Shown here one piece after another: positions 13,314 to 20,903 of a stretch of 32,717 nucleotides of DNA (positions are counted from its first letter, which is position 1; each line of letters opens with the position of its first letter). Under the pieces are notes generated by a model that was given only the letters and a program-made list of their open reading frames with translations, was not told where the DNA came from and made no database searches. The stretch is taken from assembly GCA_018896525.1 (NCBI GenBank), contig JAHIMR010000072.1, positions 1-32,717 of the forward strand, written 5' to 3'. The translations under genes were made by a program, and so were the position numbers. Origin of the DNA: Actinomycetota bacterium. Lineage in GTDB: Bacteria; Actinomycetota; Geothermincolia; Fen-727; Anoxymicrobiaceae.

Positions 13314-14483
13314 CTATGGCAGCGCGTCTATCTCGTCAAGGAGGAGATGGAGCAGTCTCACGGAGTGGTCGAGTGATTCCCTGTCGATGGAGTCATTGGT
13401 ATCGTCGGCGTTCTTCCATCCGGGATAGGTGCCACCGGCAAGGCCCCCTATCGTCATCGACCTGTAGCCCCTGGCCCTGGCCACCATGGCGTCGCTTTTC
13501 TTTACCCGGCATTTGCCCTTTCCCACGTCAAGGCCCTTGGACTTGTCAGCGGCGCCGCGAGCCAGGCGACGGAGCTTCCACGAGCAACGGAATCCAAGCA
13601 TGACCCCTTCACGGGTTATGATCCTGGTCTTGCCGAGCCCCACGTGATCGATGTTGATAATGAAAGCATCCTTCAACTGGCGATGGTGACGGTGCAGGAG
13701 AGCGACCATGCCGCGACCGCCCGCAGAGCCCCGACCGGTCGCCACCGCCCAGACATCGGTGTGCTCCAGGGGGTTGTCCGCGATTGAGCTGATGACCGAG
13801 AGCATGACCCCCAAACCGGAGGCGTTGTCGTTGGCCCCGGCGGTGTAATCCCCCCGGATCTCGCCTGTGAGCATAACCAGCAAGAACAGGAGAAGGTAGG
13901 AGGGAAACGGGATTGTGGCCAACCAGAGCATGTAGATACTGCGGCTGTCAACCTTGGTAAGTGAAGCCAGGAGCCCTACCACGCCAAGGACAACGATCAG
14001 GGTGATGGAAATGAACGAGATCAGATATAGCACCCGGTAAGCCCTGGCAAGCAAGGGCCTGCCGAGAGGCGAACTCCTGGCGCTGTCGTAGTTGGCGGTC
14101 AGGACCACTCTTCTGAGCCTTTTATCTGTGGGGCGGACTCTCGCCATAACGTTGGAGGCATTGCTCCGGGGCAGAAGTTTCGATACGACGGCCCAGGAGA
14201 GGGTTTCCACCAGGAACAGCAGGAATACCGCTGCCGAGACAAGGAGACTAAGCGTGTAGCTGTAGCGGAAAAGTACGTAGGACGCGATTGCGAGCAGGTA
14301 GAGCAGAATGATGGCGGTGAGGTCCGACTTCCAGCAGGAGAAGCTCTCCATGTTGACCTCGATGTCGGAGTCGCTCAATGTGCGTAGAATGTAAGAAGCG
14401 GCGGCTGCTTCGCCGTCGCTCCCAGCTCCCCTGGCACCGATCCGCTTGGAAAGGTGCTGTACGTGTTTACCGGGTAAATCCAT
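13314..14483 (-). CDS. Membrane protein with a degenerate M28 peptidase fold
   Basis: This 389-aa protein has four hydrophobic segments (about 53-72, 76-98, 150-173, 187-208) and M28 landmarks, but most zinc ligands are replaced. The usual HYDS is NYDS (N131). D219 in GANDNASG is kept. The usual GSEEAG is RGSAG (252-253 lack Glu). D279 in NIDHVG is kept. The C-terminal His position is occupied by Lys or Asn in GWKNADDT. It is therefore probably not an active aminopeptidase. ATG 14483 lacks a ribosome binding site and lies about where transcription from an extended -10 box would begin. It is divergent from dxs. Confidence 0.8.
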   Translation of the reverse strand: MDLPGKHVQHLSKRIGARGAGSDGEAAAASYILRTLSDSDIEVNMESFSCWKSDLTAIILLYLLAIASYVLFRYSYTLSLLVSAAVFLLFLVETLSWAVVSKLLPRSNASNVMARVRPTDKRLRRVVLTANYDSARSSPLGRPLLARAYRVLYLISFISITLIVVLGVVGLLASLTKVDSRSIYMLWLATIPFPSYLLLFLLVMLTGEIRGDYTAGANDNASGLGVMLSVISSIADNPLEHTDVWAVATGRGSAGGRGMVALLHRHHRQLKDAFIINIDHVGLGKTRIITREGVMLGFRCSWKLRRLARGAADKSKGLDVGKGKCRVKKSDAMVARARGYRSMTIGGLAGGTYPGWKNADDTNDSIDRESLDHSVRLLHLLLDEIDALP

Positions 14484-14489
14484 GCGGTT

Positions 14490-14498
14490 ATTCTAGCA
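14490..14498 (-). promoter_or_regulatory. Extended -10 promoter of the M28-like gene
   Basis: On the minus strand TGCTAGAAT fits an extended -10. Its downstream edge is seven bases from ATG 14483, so the transcript would start at or next to the start codon (leaderless). Confidence 0.5.
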
Positions 14499-14504
14499 TA
14501 ATCC

Positions 14505-14533
14505 TTGTTAGGATACGGGACGTTCTGTACAAT
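14505..14533 (+). promoter_or_regulatory. dxs operon promoter
   Basis: TTGTTA (14505-14510), a 17-bp spacer and TACAAT (14528-14533) form a good sigma70-type promoter 36 bp upstream of ATG 14570. It shares the intergenic region with the divergent M28-like gene promoter. Confidence 0.65.
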
Positions 14534-14569
14534 GATGTGAACCTCAAATATCTGTTGAAAGAGCCGAGA

Positions 14570-16444
14570 ATGAGTTACTCAGTACTCGAAACAATAGAGT
14601 CTCCACGAGATCTCAGGCGACTAGACGCGGCGGAAATGGAACGCCTTTGCGACGAGATAAGGGAGTTCATAATCGAGACCACCAGTGTGACTGGAGGACA
14701 CCTGGCGTCAAGCCTGGGGGCTGTTGAGCTGGCGGTGGCCATACACAGGGCCCTGAACACTCCCGAAGACAAGGTTATATGGGACGTGGGTCACCAGGCT
14801 TACGCACACAAGATATTGACCGGCAGGCGGAGTGAGTTCCACACGCTCAGGCAGTACGGGGGGATCAGCGGATTCCCCAGGCGCGCCGAGAGTGAGTACG
14901 ATGTCGTGGATAGCGGCCACGCCGGAAACTCGATGAGCTATGGACTTGGGCTTGCGCTGGCCCGGGACCTGCGCGGTGAGGACCATGCGGTCCTGGCGGT
15001 CATGGGTGACGGGGCCATGACCTCCGGGGTGGCCCTGGAGGCGATGAACCAGGCTGGGCATCATCTGGATTCCAACCTCATCATAATTCTGAACGACAAT
15101 GAGATGTCCATCTCCCGGAACGTGGGGGGGGTCGCGGCGTACCTCTCGCGGTTGAGGATAAGGCCCGGCTACACCCACATGAAGGAGGAGTTCGAGGAGC
15201 TCCTGAGGACGATGCCGGCGCTTGGGGACGGTATAGTCCGGATAGTTACCCAGATCAAGGAATCGATGACCAACGCGCTGGTTCCGGGGATGCTGTTCGA
15301 GGCGTTCGGGCTGAAGTACGTGGGCCCCATAGACGGCCATGACGTCGCGCAGATCGTGGAAACGATCAGGCAGGCAAGGCGGATAGGGGGGCCGGTGCTC
15401 ATACACGCGTTGACCAGAAAGGGCAAAGGTTACCGGCCCTCCGAGCACAGGCCTGACAGGTTCCACGGGGTCCCGTCGTTTGACAGCGGAACCGGGGAGA
15501 TGCTGAAGAAAGGCGGAGGGGAAAGCTGGACCGGGTTGTTTGGTGAGGCGATCGTCAAGATAGCGGAGGAGGAGCCCCGGCTGGTGGCCATCACCGCCGC
15601 GATGAAGCTGGGGACGGGGCTTGAAGAGTTCAGCGAGCGCTTCGGCGAAAGGTTCTTCGACGTAGGGATAGCCGAGCAACTGGGGGTGAACCTGGCGGCG
15701 GGGCTGGCCATAGGGGGGCTCAAGCCGGTGGTGGCGATCTACTCGACTTTCCTGCAGAGGGCGTTCGACCAGCTTGCCCAGGAGATATGCCTCCAGGACC
15801 TTCCCGTGATCATCGCGGTGGACAGGGCGGGGTTGGTTGGCGAGGACGGGTCGACCCACCACGGTTACTTCGACATATCTTACCTGCGTATCCTGCCGAA
15901 CATGACGATCATGGCGCCGTGCGCAGGGGTCGAGATGGAGTCGATGTTGCGTTTCGCGTTAGGGCTGGAAAGCCCGGTGGCCCTGCGATTCCCAAGGGGC
16001 AGGGTGGCACCGGTGGAGAATGCGGGGGCCGCCGGCCTGGAGCTTGGAAAGGGCGAGGTGGTAAGGCCGGGGGATGACGTCTCTCTCCTGGCGCTGGGGT
16101 GCACGGTTCCCCTCGCTATGAGGATTGCCGGCATTCTCGAGTCGGAAGGTGTTTCGGCGGCAGTGGTGAACGCCCGGTTCGCGAAGCCGCTTGACCCGGG
16201 GTTCATCCAGGAAGTGGGGGGAGGAAAGCGATTGCTTGTCACCCTGGAGAATAATGTGGTGGCCGGCGGGTTCGGCGAAGCGGTCATGGCGGTGGCCGGC
16301 GATAAGCGATTGGCCCCGGTGATGATGAAAGGGTTGCCCGATCGTTACGTGGAGCACGGAGGAATCCCTGAACTTCAGCAAGAGGTCGGTCTGTCCGATT
16401 CGAACATCGCCGGGGAGATCGTGGACAGGCTTGATCGCCTGTGA
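14570..16444 (+). CDS. dxs: 1-deoxy-D-xylulose-5-phosphate synthase
   Basis: This 624-aa enzyme joins pyruvate and glyceraldehyde-3-phosphate, the first step of the MEP isoprenoid pathway. The thiamine diphosphate motif GDGAMTSG starts at G146. The N-terminal VTGGHLASSLG, WDVGHQAYAHKILTGR, the KGKGY segment, VGIAEQ and DRAGLVGEDGSTHHGYFD are all present, and the length is normal. I chose ATG 14570, which gives the family N-terminus. A frame open from 14378 would overlap the divergent promoter. It heads an operon with tlyA, whose start overlaps the dxs stop. Confidence 0.96.
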   Translation: MSYSVLETIESPRDLRRLDAAEMERLCDEIREFIIETTSVTGGHLASSLGAVELAVAIHRALNTPEDKVIWDVGHQAYAHKILTGRRSEFHTLRQYGGISGFPRRAESEYDVVDSGHAGNSMSYGLGLALARDLRGEDHAVLAVMGDGAMTSGVALEAMNQAGHHLDSNLIIILNDNEMSISRNVGGVAAYLSRLRIRPGYTHMKEEFEELLRTMPALGDGIVRIVTQIKESMTNALVPGMLFEAFGLKYVGPIDGHDVAQIVETIRQARRIGGPVLIHALTRKGKGYRPSEHRPDRFHGVPSFDSGTGEMLKKGGGESWTGLFGEAIVKIAEEEPRLVAITAAMKLGTGLEEFSERFGERFFDVGIAEQLGVNLAAGLAIGGLKPVVAIYSTFLQRAFDQLAQEICLQDLPVIIAVDRAGLVGEDGSTHHGYFDISYLRILPNMTIMAPCAGVEMESMLRFALGLESPVALRFPRGRVAPVENAGAAGLELGKGEVVRPGDDVSLLALGCTVPLAMRIAGILESEGVSAAVVNARFAKPLDPGFIQEVGGGKRLLVTLENNVVAGGFGEAVMAVAGDKRLAPVMMKGLPDRYVEHGGIPELQQEVGLSDSNIAGEIVDRLDRL

Positions 16445-17253
16445 TGAAAAAGAGGCTCGACGTTTTCCTGCATGAGAGGGGTTACGCGGAGAGCCGGTCA
16501 ATGGCGCGTGCGGCGGTGATGGAAGGACGGGTTTCGGTCAACGGCTGCTTCGCGGTGAAGCCGGGCACCTCGGTATCCGGCGATGAGGAGATCGCCGTTG
16601 AGCACCGTGGCAGGGAGTACGTGTCGCGCGGCGGGGTTAAACTTGAGCATGCGCTGGACGCGTTCAGCATCGACGTTGAGGGCAGAGTCGTTCTGGATGT
16701 CGGCTCGTCCACCGGAGGTTTTACCGATTGCGTGCTGGGGAGGGGTGCCGGGGCGGTCATCGCGCTGGACGTCGGGAGGGGCCAGCTTCACTGGAAGCTG
16801 CGAAATGACCCCAGGGTAACGGTAATGGAGCGCTACAACGCGCGTAGGCTTACCCCGGGAGACCTAGAGGTGCGTCCGCATATCGCCACGGTTGATGTAT
16901 CGTTCATATCGCTTACCAAGGTCCTGGGGCCTGTTTGGGATGTCCTGGACCCCGGTGGAGAGATAGTAGCACTGTTAAAACCACAGTTCGAGGCGCCGCG
17001 GCGGCAGGTTGGGAAAGGCGGCGTGGTGAGAGACCCGTTGGTCCACGCCCGGCTGATAGGAGAACTGGCCCAGTGGTTGGGAAAGCAGGGCATGGTGATG
17101 AAGCAGGTGACCGGCTCTCCGCTCATCGGACCAAAGGGAAACCTGGAGTTCTTCACCCACCTGGTAGGGCGGCCGGCGGACGGGATTGGACCCCGGGATA
17201 TTGAGCGAGAGGTCGAGAAAGCTCACCTGGGAGGCGGGAAGGCTTCACGGTAG
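16444..17253 (+). CDS. tlyA: TlyA family rRNA 2'-O-methyltransferase
   Basis: This 269-aa protein has an N-terminal S4 RNA-binding domain (residues 1-60, RLDVFLHERGYAESRSMARAA) followed by an FtsJ/RrmJ-type methyltransferase with a SAM motif VVLDVGSSTGGFTD. In mycobacteria TlyA 2'-O-methylates 16S and 23S rRNA and affects capreomycin sensitivity. ATG 16444 overlaps the dxs TGA (TGATGA). GTG 16441 is an alternative. In actinobacteria it is the usual neighbour of nadK and recN. Confidence 0.94.
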   Translation: MKKRLDVFLHERGYAESRSMARAAVMEGRVSVNGCFAVKPGTSVSGDEEIAVEHRGREYVSRGGVKLEHALDAFSIDVEGRVVLDVGSSTGGFTDCVLGRGAGAVIALDVGRGQLHWKLRNDPRVTVMERYNARRLTPGDLEVRPHIATVDVSFISLTKVLGPVWDVLDPGGEIVALLKPQFEAPRRQVGKGGVVRDPLVHARLIGELAQWLGKQGMVMKQVTGSPLIGPKGNLEFFTHLVGRPADGIGPRDIEREVEKAHLGGGKASR

Positions 17254-17294
17254 GGGGCGAAGCCACCGTATCGAAAATAGGGCATGGAGGGTGC

Positions 17295-18182
17295 ATGAGT
17301 GATAACAACTCCTTTGAGATACGAAATGTGCTGATAATACCTCACGTGAGGAAACCGGGTATCACCGGGATGGTGCGGCACGTGGCGTCCTGGTTGGAGA
17401 GGAACGGAGTGGGCAACTGCATCCTGGCAGATGACGTGGAGGCGCTGGGGCCGGACGCCCCCGCAGTGGCGGTGGCAAGACTGGAGGCGGTGGATCTGGC
17501 GGTGGTCCTGGGAGGGGATGGGACCATGCTCCATGCCGTGGACGTGCTCTGGGGGCACGATATACCGCTGATCGGCATCAACATCGGGAAACTGGGGTTC
17601 CTTACCGCGGCGGAGATGCACCAGGTGGACCAAACGCTGGAGGATACTCTCGCGGGGCGATTCCTGGTAAGCAGGAGGCTCTCGATCGGGTGCAGGCTGG
17701 GGAAGGAAGGAGGCCGGGAGTTCAGGGCTCTAAACGAGGTCGTCATCGGGAAGCTTGCCAGGGAGAGGCTCATCCACCTGTCAACGTACATAAACGGGGA
17801 ATTTTTCATGCGGTACTCCGGGGACGGCCTCATCATATCCAGCGCGACCGGGTCGACGGCGTACTCCCTGTCATCCGGGGGGCCCATAGTCACACCTGAG
17901 CTGAACTGCTTTCTGATGACCCCTATCTGCGCCCATATGCTGTTCAGCCGACCGATGGTGTTGGATGCCGGAGACACGGTGAAGGTGATTGTCGGCAACG
18001 CTCCCGAGAGGCTTGCCCTCAGCGTGGACGGGCGCGAGGACGTGGAGGTCCCACCGGGGGCGACCATAGAGTTCTTCGCGATGGAGAAGACCGTCAAGAT
18101 AATCGAACTGGAAGGAAGCTCCTTTTATCAGACGCTGCGCAGGAAGTTCATGAGCCCGCCCGCGTACGTCGATAGCGAGTAG
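17295..18182 (+). CDS. nadK: NAD kinase
   Basis: This 295-aa enzyme phosphorylates NAD to NADP. The GGDGT motif is at 73-77. INIGKLGFLTA, the NEVVIGK segment and DGLIISSATGSTAYSLSSGGP are intact, as expected for an active kinase. ATG 17295 has GGAGGGTGC just upstream. The gene follows tlyA by 41 bp and precedes recN by nine bases, so these genes are probably one transcript. Confidence 0.96.
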   Translation: MSDNNSFEIRNVLIIPHVRKPGITGMVRHVASWLERNGVGNCILADDVEALGPDAPAVAVARLEAVDLAVVLGGDGTMLHAVDVLWGHDIPLIGINIGKLGFLTAAEMHQVDQTLEDTLAGRFLVSRRLSIGCRLGKEGGREFRALNEVVIGKLARERLIHLSTYINGEFFMRYSGDGLIISSATGSTAYSLSSGGPIVTPELNCFLMTPICAHMLFSRPMVLDAGDTVKVIVGNAPERLALSVDGREDVEVPPGATIEFFAMEKTVKIIELEGSSFYQTLRRKFMSPPAYVDSE

Positions 18183-18191
18183 GAGGGCGAC

Positions 18192-19922
18192 TTGCTGGCG
18201 TATCTCAAGGTAGTAGATTTTGCGCTCATAGAGCGTGTCGAGGTGGAGTTCCGCGATGGACTAAACGTCCTTACCGGGGAAACCGGCACCGGCAAGACGG
18301 TGCTGGTAGGGGCAATCGGGTTACTGCTGGGTGACCGTGCTGACACCGTTCAGGTCCGCCACGGCGCGAAGGCGGCGACCCTGGAGTGCGTCTTCGACCT
18401 GACTGAAACGCCGGAGGTACATGGCGAACTGGAGAGGCAGGGGTTTATGTCCGGTGATGAAGAGGAGTTGATGCTGAGCAGGACGGTGCCGGTGGGGGGG
18501 AAGAGCCGCTGTACCGTGAACGGGCGCATGTGCCCGGTGTCCACGCTGGCAGCGATAGGGGATATCCTTCTGGACGTGCACGGTCAGAACAGCCACCAGG
18601 CGCTACTCAAGGCGGGTACTCACGTGGAGTACCTGGACCGTTTCGCCGGTCTGGAGCAGATGGAGAATCTTGAAAAGTACCGGAGGTCATACGGCAGGTT
18701 GAAGTCCCTCCTTTCCGAGCAGGGGCAAATCGGCCTGGGGGTGGAGGGTTTGGAAAGAGAGGCCGAGCTTCTTCGGGACGAAGTGGAGCGTATCAGGAAG
18801 GCGGAGCCACAGCCGGACGAGCTGGAGGAACTGGAGTCCGAGGCGGGGAGGCTTCGGCACGCAAAGGAGCTGTTGGAGCTCTCGACCAGGGTTGAGACGT
18901 CGCTGGTGTCTAACGACCAGCCGGCCGCCGCTCGCGATACGCTTTCGGTTGTACTGTCTGACCTCAGGAGAATGTCCTCCATAGACCGGGAAGTATCCGG
19001 CCTGGCCGGGCGCGTGGAGTCGCTCATATTCGATACCGAGGATCTGGCTGCCGAGGTCGTTGCCTACCGTGAAAGAGTGGAGATGGACCCCTCCCGGCTG
19101 CAGGAGGTCGAGTCGCGCTTGAGCCTGCTCCGCGAACTGTGCCGGCGATACGGTGGCACACTTCCGTCCGTTCTCTCATACTCAGACGAGGCGGAGTTGA
19201 AGCTCCACGGAATCGAGGAGAGCATAGGGCGGGTTGGCGCCCTGCGTGGTGAGATCGAGAAGACCCGGGAGGAAGTAACGGGGTTCGCGGAGTTGCTTAC
19301 CCGGGGCAGGGAAGGAGCCGCCTCCGAGTTCCAGGATGCGGTCGCTGCCGAGCTTGGACAGTTGGAACTGGATAAGGCACGTTTCGAGGTGAATATCCGG
19401 CCCGCCAAGGAGAAGGCGGCTACGGTGAAGGTGGACCAGACGGGAGCCTTCGGGCCACGCGGCTCCTCGGAGGTAGAGTTCCTTTTCAGCCCGGTGCAGG
19501 AGGGCCCGGTAAGGCCCCTGCGACGCATCGCCTCGGGTGGGGAGATGTCCCGGGTGATGCTGGCCCTCAAGATAGTGCTTGCCGGGGCGGACAGGATACC
19601 AACGCTGGTGTTCGATGAGGTGGACGCGGGGATCGGCGGGAAGACCGCGACGAAGGTGGGGGAGAAGTTACACCAGTTGACCAGCTATCACCAGGTTTTC
19701 TGTGTGACGCACAACCCCCGGATAGCGACGTTTGCCGACTGGCACTACCAGGTATTCAAGGGCGATGGCGGCGGTGGGGCGCAAACCGGAATCAATCTGA
19801 TATCCGGCGATGACAGGGTAGACGAGATATGCCGCATGCTCGGCGACTCCACCAGGAGAAAGGTCACAAGAGAACACGCCAAAGACATCCTCAACCGTGC
19901 CAACAACGCCAAGCAACCCTGA
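18192..19922 (+). CDS. recN: DNA repair protein RecN
   Basis: This 576-aa SMC-like ATPase acts in double-strand break repair. Walker A GETGTGKT is at 29-36. The middle is coiled coil (for example LEREAELLRDEVERIRKAE). The signature is in RRIASGGEMSRVMLALK, and Walker B is in TLVFDEVDAGIGGKTA. The start is TTG 18192 with AGGAGGG five bases upstream, and no ATG fits better. Codon use and position match the operon. Just after the stop is the REP/RAYT insertion, separating it from steA. Confidence 0.95.
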   Translation: MLAYLKVVDFALIERVEVEFRDGLNVLTGETGTGKTVLVGAIGLLLGDRADTVQVRHGAKAATLECVFDLTETPEVHGELERQGFMSGDEEELMLSRTVPVGGKSRCTVNGRMCPVSTLAAIGDILLDVHGQNSHQALLKAGTHVEYLDRFAGLEQMENLEKYRRSYGRLKSLLSEQGQIGLGVEGLEREAELLRDEVERIRKAEPQPDELEELESEAGRLRHAKELLELSTRVETSLVSNDQPAAARDTLSVVLSDLRRMSSIDREVSGLAGRVESLIFDTEDLAAEVVAYRERVEMDPSRLQEVESRLSLLRELCRRYGGTLPSVLSYSDEAELKLHGIEESIGRVGALRGEIEKTREEVTGFAELLTRGREGAASEFQDAVAAELGQLELDKARFEVNIRPAKEKAATVKVDQTGAFGPRGSSEVEFLFSPVQEGPVRPLRRIASGGEMSRVMLALKIVLAGADRIPTLVFDEVDAGIGGKTATKVGEKLHQLTSYHQVFCVTHNPRIATFADWHYQVFKGDGGGGAQTGINLISGDDRVDEICRMLGDSTRRKVTREHAKDILNRANNAKQP

Positions 19923-19930
19923 CCCACGCG

Positions 19931-20001
19931 TTTTGAGCCACTGGTACCTGTCACCAGTGCGTCATTTTGAGCCACTGGTACCTGTCACCAGTGCGTCATT
20001 T
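19931..20001. repeat. Left REP pair (two 34-bp repeats)
   Basis: Two tandem copies (19931-19964 and 19965-19998) begin TTTTGAGCCACTGGTACC. Each contains the hairpin CACTGGT-ACCTGTC-ACCAGTG and ends GCGTCA, followed by TTT. They lie directly after recN and could also terminate its transcript. Confidence 0.85.
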
Positions 20002-20002
20002 C

Positions 20003-20031
20003 TTGCGTTATGCTTGTATTGCTTGTAGAAT
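20003..20031 (+). promoter_or_regulatory. RAYT promoter
   Basis: TTGCGT (20003-20008), 17 bp, TAGAAT (20026-20031). The -10 ends six bases before ATG 20038, so transcription would start at the start codon (leaderless). No Shine-Dalgarno is present at a usable distance. Confidence 0.5.
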
Positions 20032-20037
20032 AGGTGC

Positions 20038-20760
20038 ATGTCAAGAAAGCCGCGAGTACAATTTCCAGGTGCTTTTTACCACGTAATGTCCCGGGGTAAC
20101 TCCAAGCAAGCTGTTTTCCTGAGTGACGATGACCGCTTCGATTTTATTGGGAAGCTTTCCGACGTAGTCAGCGAGTTTGGTTGGGGCTGTTATGCCTACT
20201 GCCTGATGAACAACCATTACCACCTGTTTATTGAAACGCCCCAGGCGAACCTCTCCGAGGGGATGCATATGCTGCTCAACTACTACTGCAAGCGTTTCAA
20301 CTGGAGGTACGACAGGGTGGGCCATGTTATGCAGGGACGCTTCACATCACGACTCATCGAGAGAGAAGAACACCTTATGGAGGTTATCAGGTATACAGCA
20401 CTCAACCCCGTCAAGGGCGGCCTGGTCAGCAAACCGGGCCAGTGGAGGTGGAGCAGTTACAGGGCAATAAGCGGCATCGCTCCCGCTCCAGAGTTCTTGG
20501 ATGTCGAGTACACCCTTAGAATATTCGGGAACGATAATGAGATGGCTCAGAAGGAGTATCTTCGTTTTGTCGCTGAGGGCCTGCTCATGGACCAGAAAGA
20601 TCGAATCTCGCTGCCGGATCTATTTCGCGGAGTTGTCGGAAAGCAACAGATAAACAAAGCGATACGTATCGCGCGCTACGAACAACAGTACACGGCGAAG
20701 GAGATTGCTGCTTACCTGGGGATAAGCCGCTCAACAGTGACCAGGGCCTCAAGACAGTAG
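20038..20760 (+). CDS. REP-associated tyrosine transposase (RAYT, Y1 HUH family)
   Basis: The 240-aa protein has the HUH motif H60-Y-H62 in NNHYHLF, a candidate nucleophile Y83 in NYYCKRFN, then HVMQGRF and IRYTALNPVKGGLV, all RAYT hallmarks. It would cleave single-stranded DNA at hairpins. The C-terminus (about 205-238, RYEQQYTAKEIAAYLGISRSTVTRAS) is a helix-turn-helix. The flanking REP pairs support the assignment. Base composition is lower in GC than the neighbours, consistent with horizontal acquisition. It appears intact. Confidence 0.92.
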   Translation: MSRKPRVQFPGAFYHVMSRGNSKQAVFLSDDDRFDFIGKLSDVVSEFGWGCYAYCLMNNHYHLFIETPQANLSEGMHMLLNYYCKRFNWRYDRVGHVMQGRFTSRLIEREEHLMEVIRYTALNPVKGGLVSKPGQWRWSSYRAISGIAPAPEFLDVEYTLRIFGNDNEMAQKEYLRFVAEGLLMDQKDRISLPDLFRGVVGKQQINKAIRIARYEQQYTAKEIAAYLGISRSTVTRASRQ

Positions 20761-20772
20761 GCGATCGCCTCA

Positions 20773-20843
20773 TTTTGAGCCACTGGTACCTGTCACCAGT
20801 GCGTCATTTTGAGCCACTGGTACCTGTCACCAGTGCGTCATTT
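20773..20843. repeat. Right REP pair (two 34-bp repeats)
   Basis: Two tandem copies (20773-20806 and 20807-20840), identical to the left pair and in the same orientation, start 13 bp after the RAYT stop. Only eight bases separate the last repeat from the TTGACC upstream of steA. Confidence 0.85.
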
Positions 20844-20864
20844 GAGCGTTGACCGTTGTAGATG

Positions 20865-20873
20865 TGAGATAAT
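20865..20873 (+). promoter_or_regulatory. steA operon extended -10 promoter
   Basis: TGAGATAAT fits an extended -10. TTGACC at 20849-20854 is only 13 bp away, too close for an ideal -35. Transcription would begin near 20880. The box is just downstream of the right REP pair, so the steA-pyrG operon has its own start after the insertion. Confidence 0.4.
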
Positions 20874-20903
20874 TGCTTCTAAACAATGGTGGGTGATGAC
20901 TCA

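Larger units (their letters stand above)
19931..20840 (+). mobile_element. REP-flanked RAYT unit (REPtron-like)
   Basis: A 723-bp Y1 transposase gene is bounded on each side by two tandem 34-bp repeats of the same sequence and orientation. The whole unit lies between recN and steA, genes that are adjacent in many Actinomycetota, so it looks like an insertion. Such units are known in which the RAYT protein acts on the flanking hairpins. Confidence 0.78.

Noticed and set aside
19931-20840. CRISPR array
   Set aside because: The 34-bp repeats are directly tandem with no spacers and flank a transposase. No cas genes are present.
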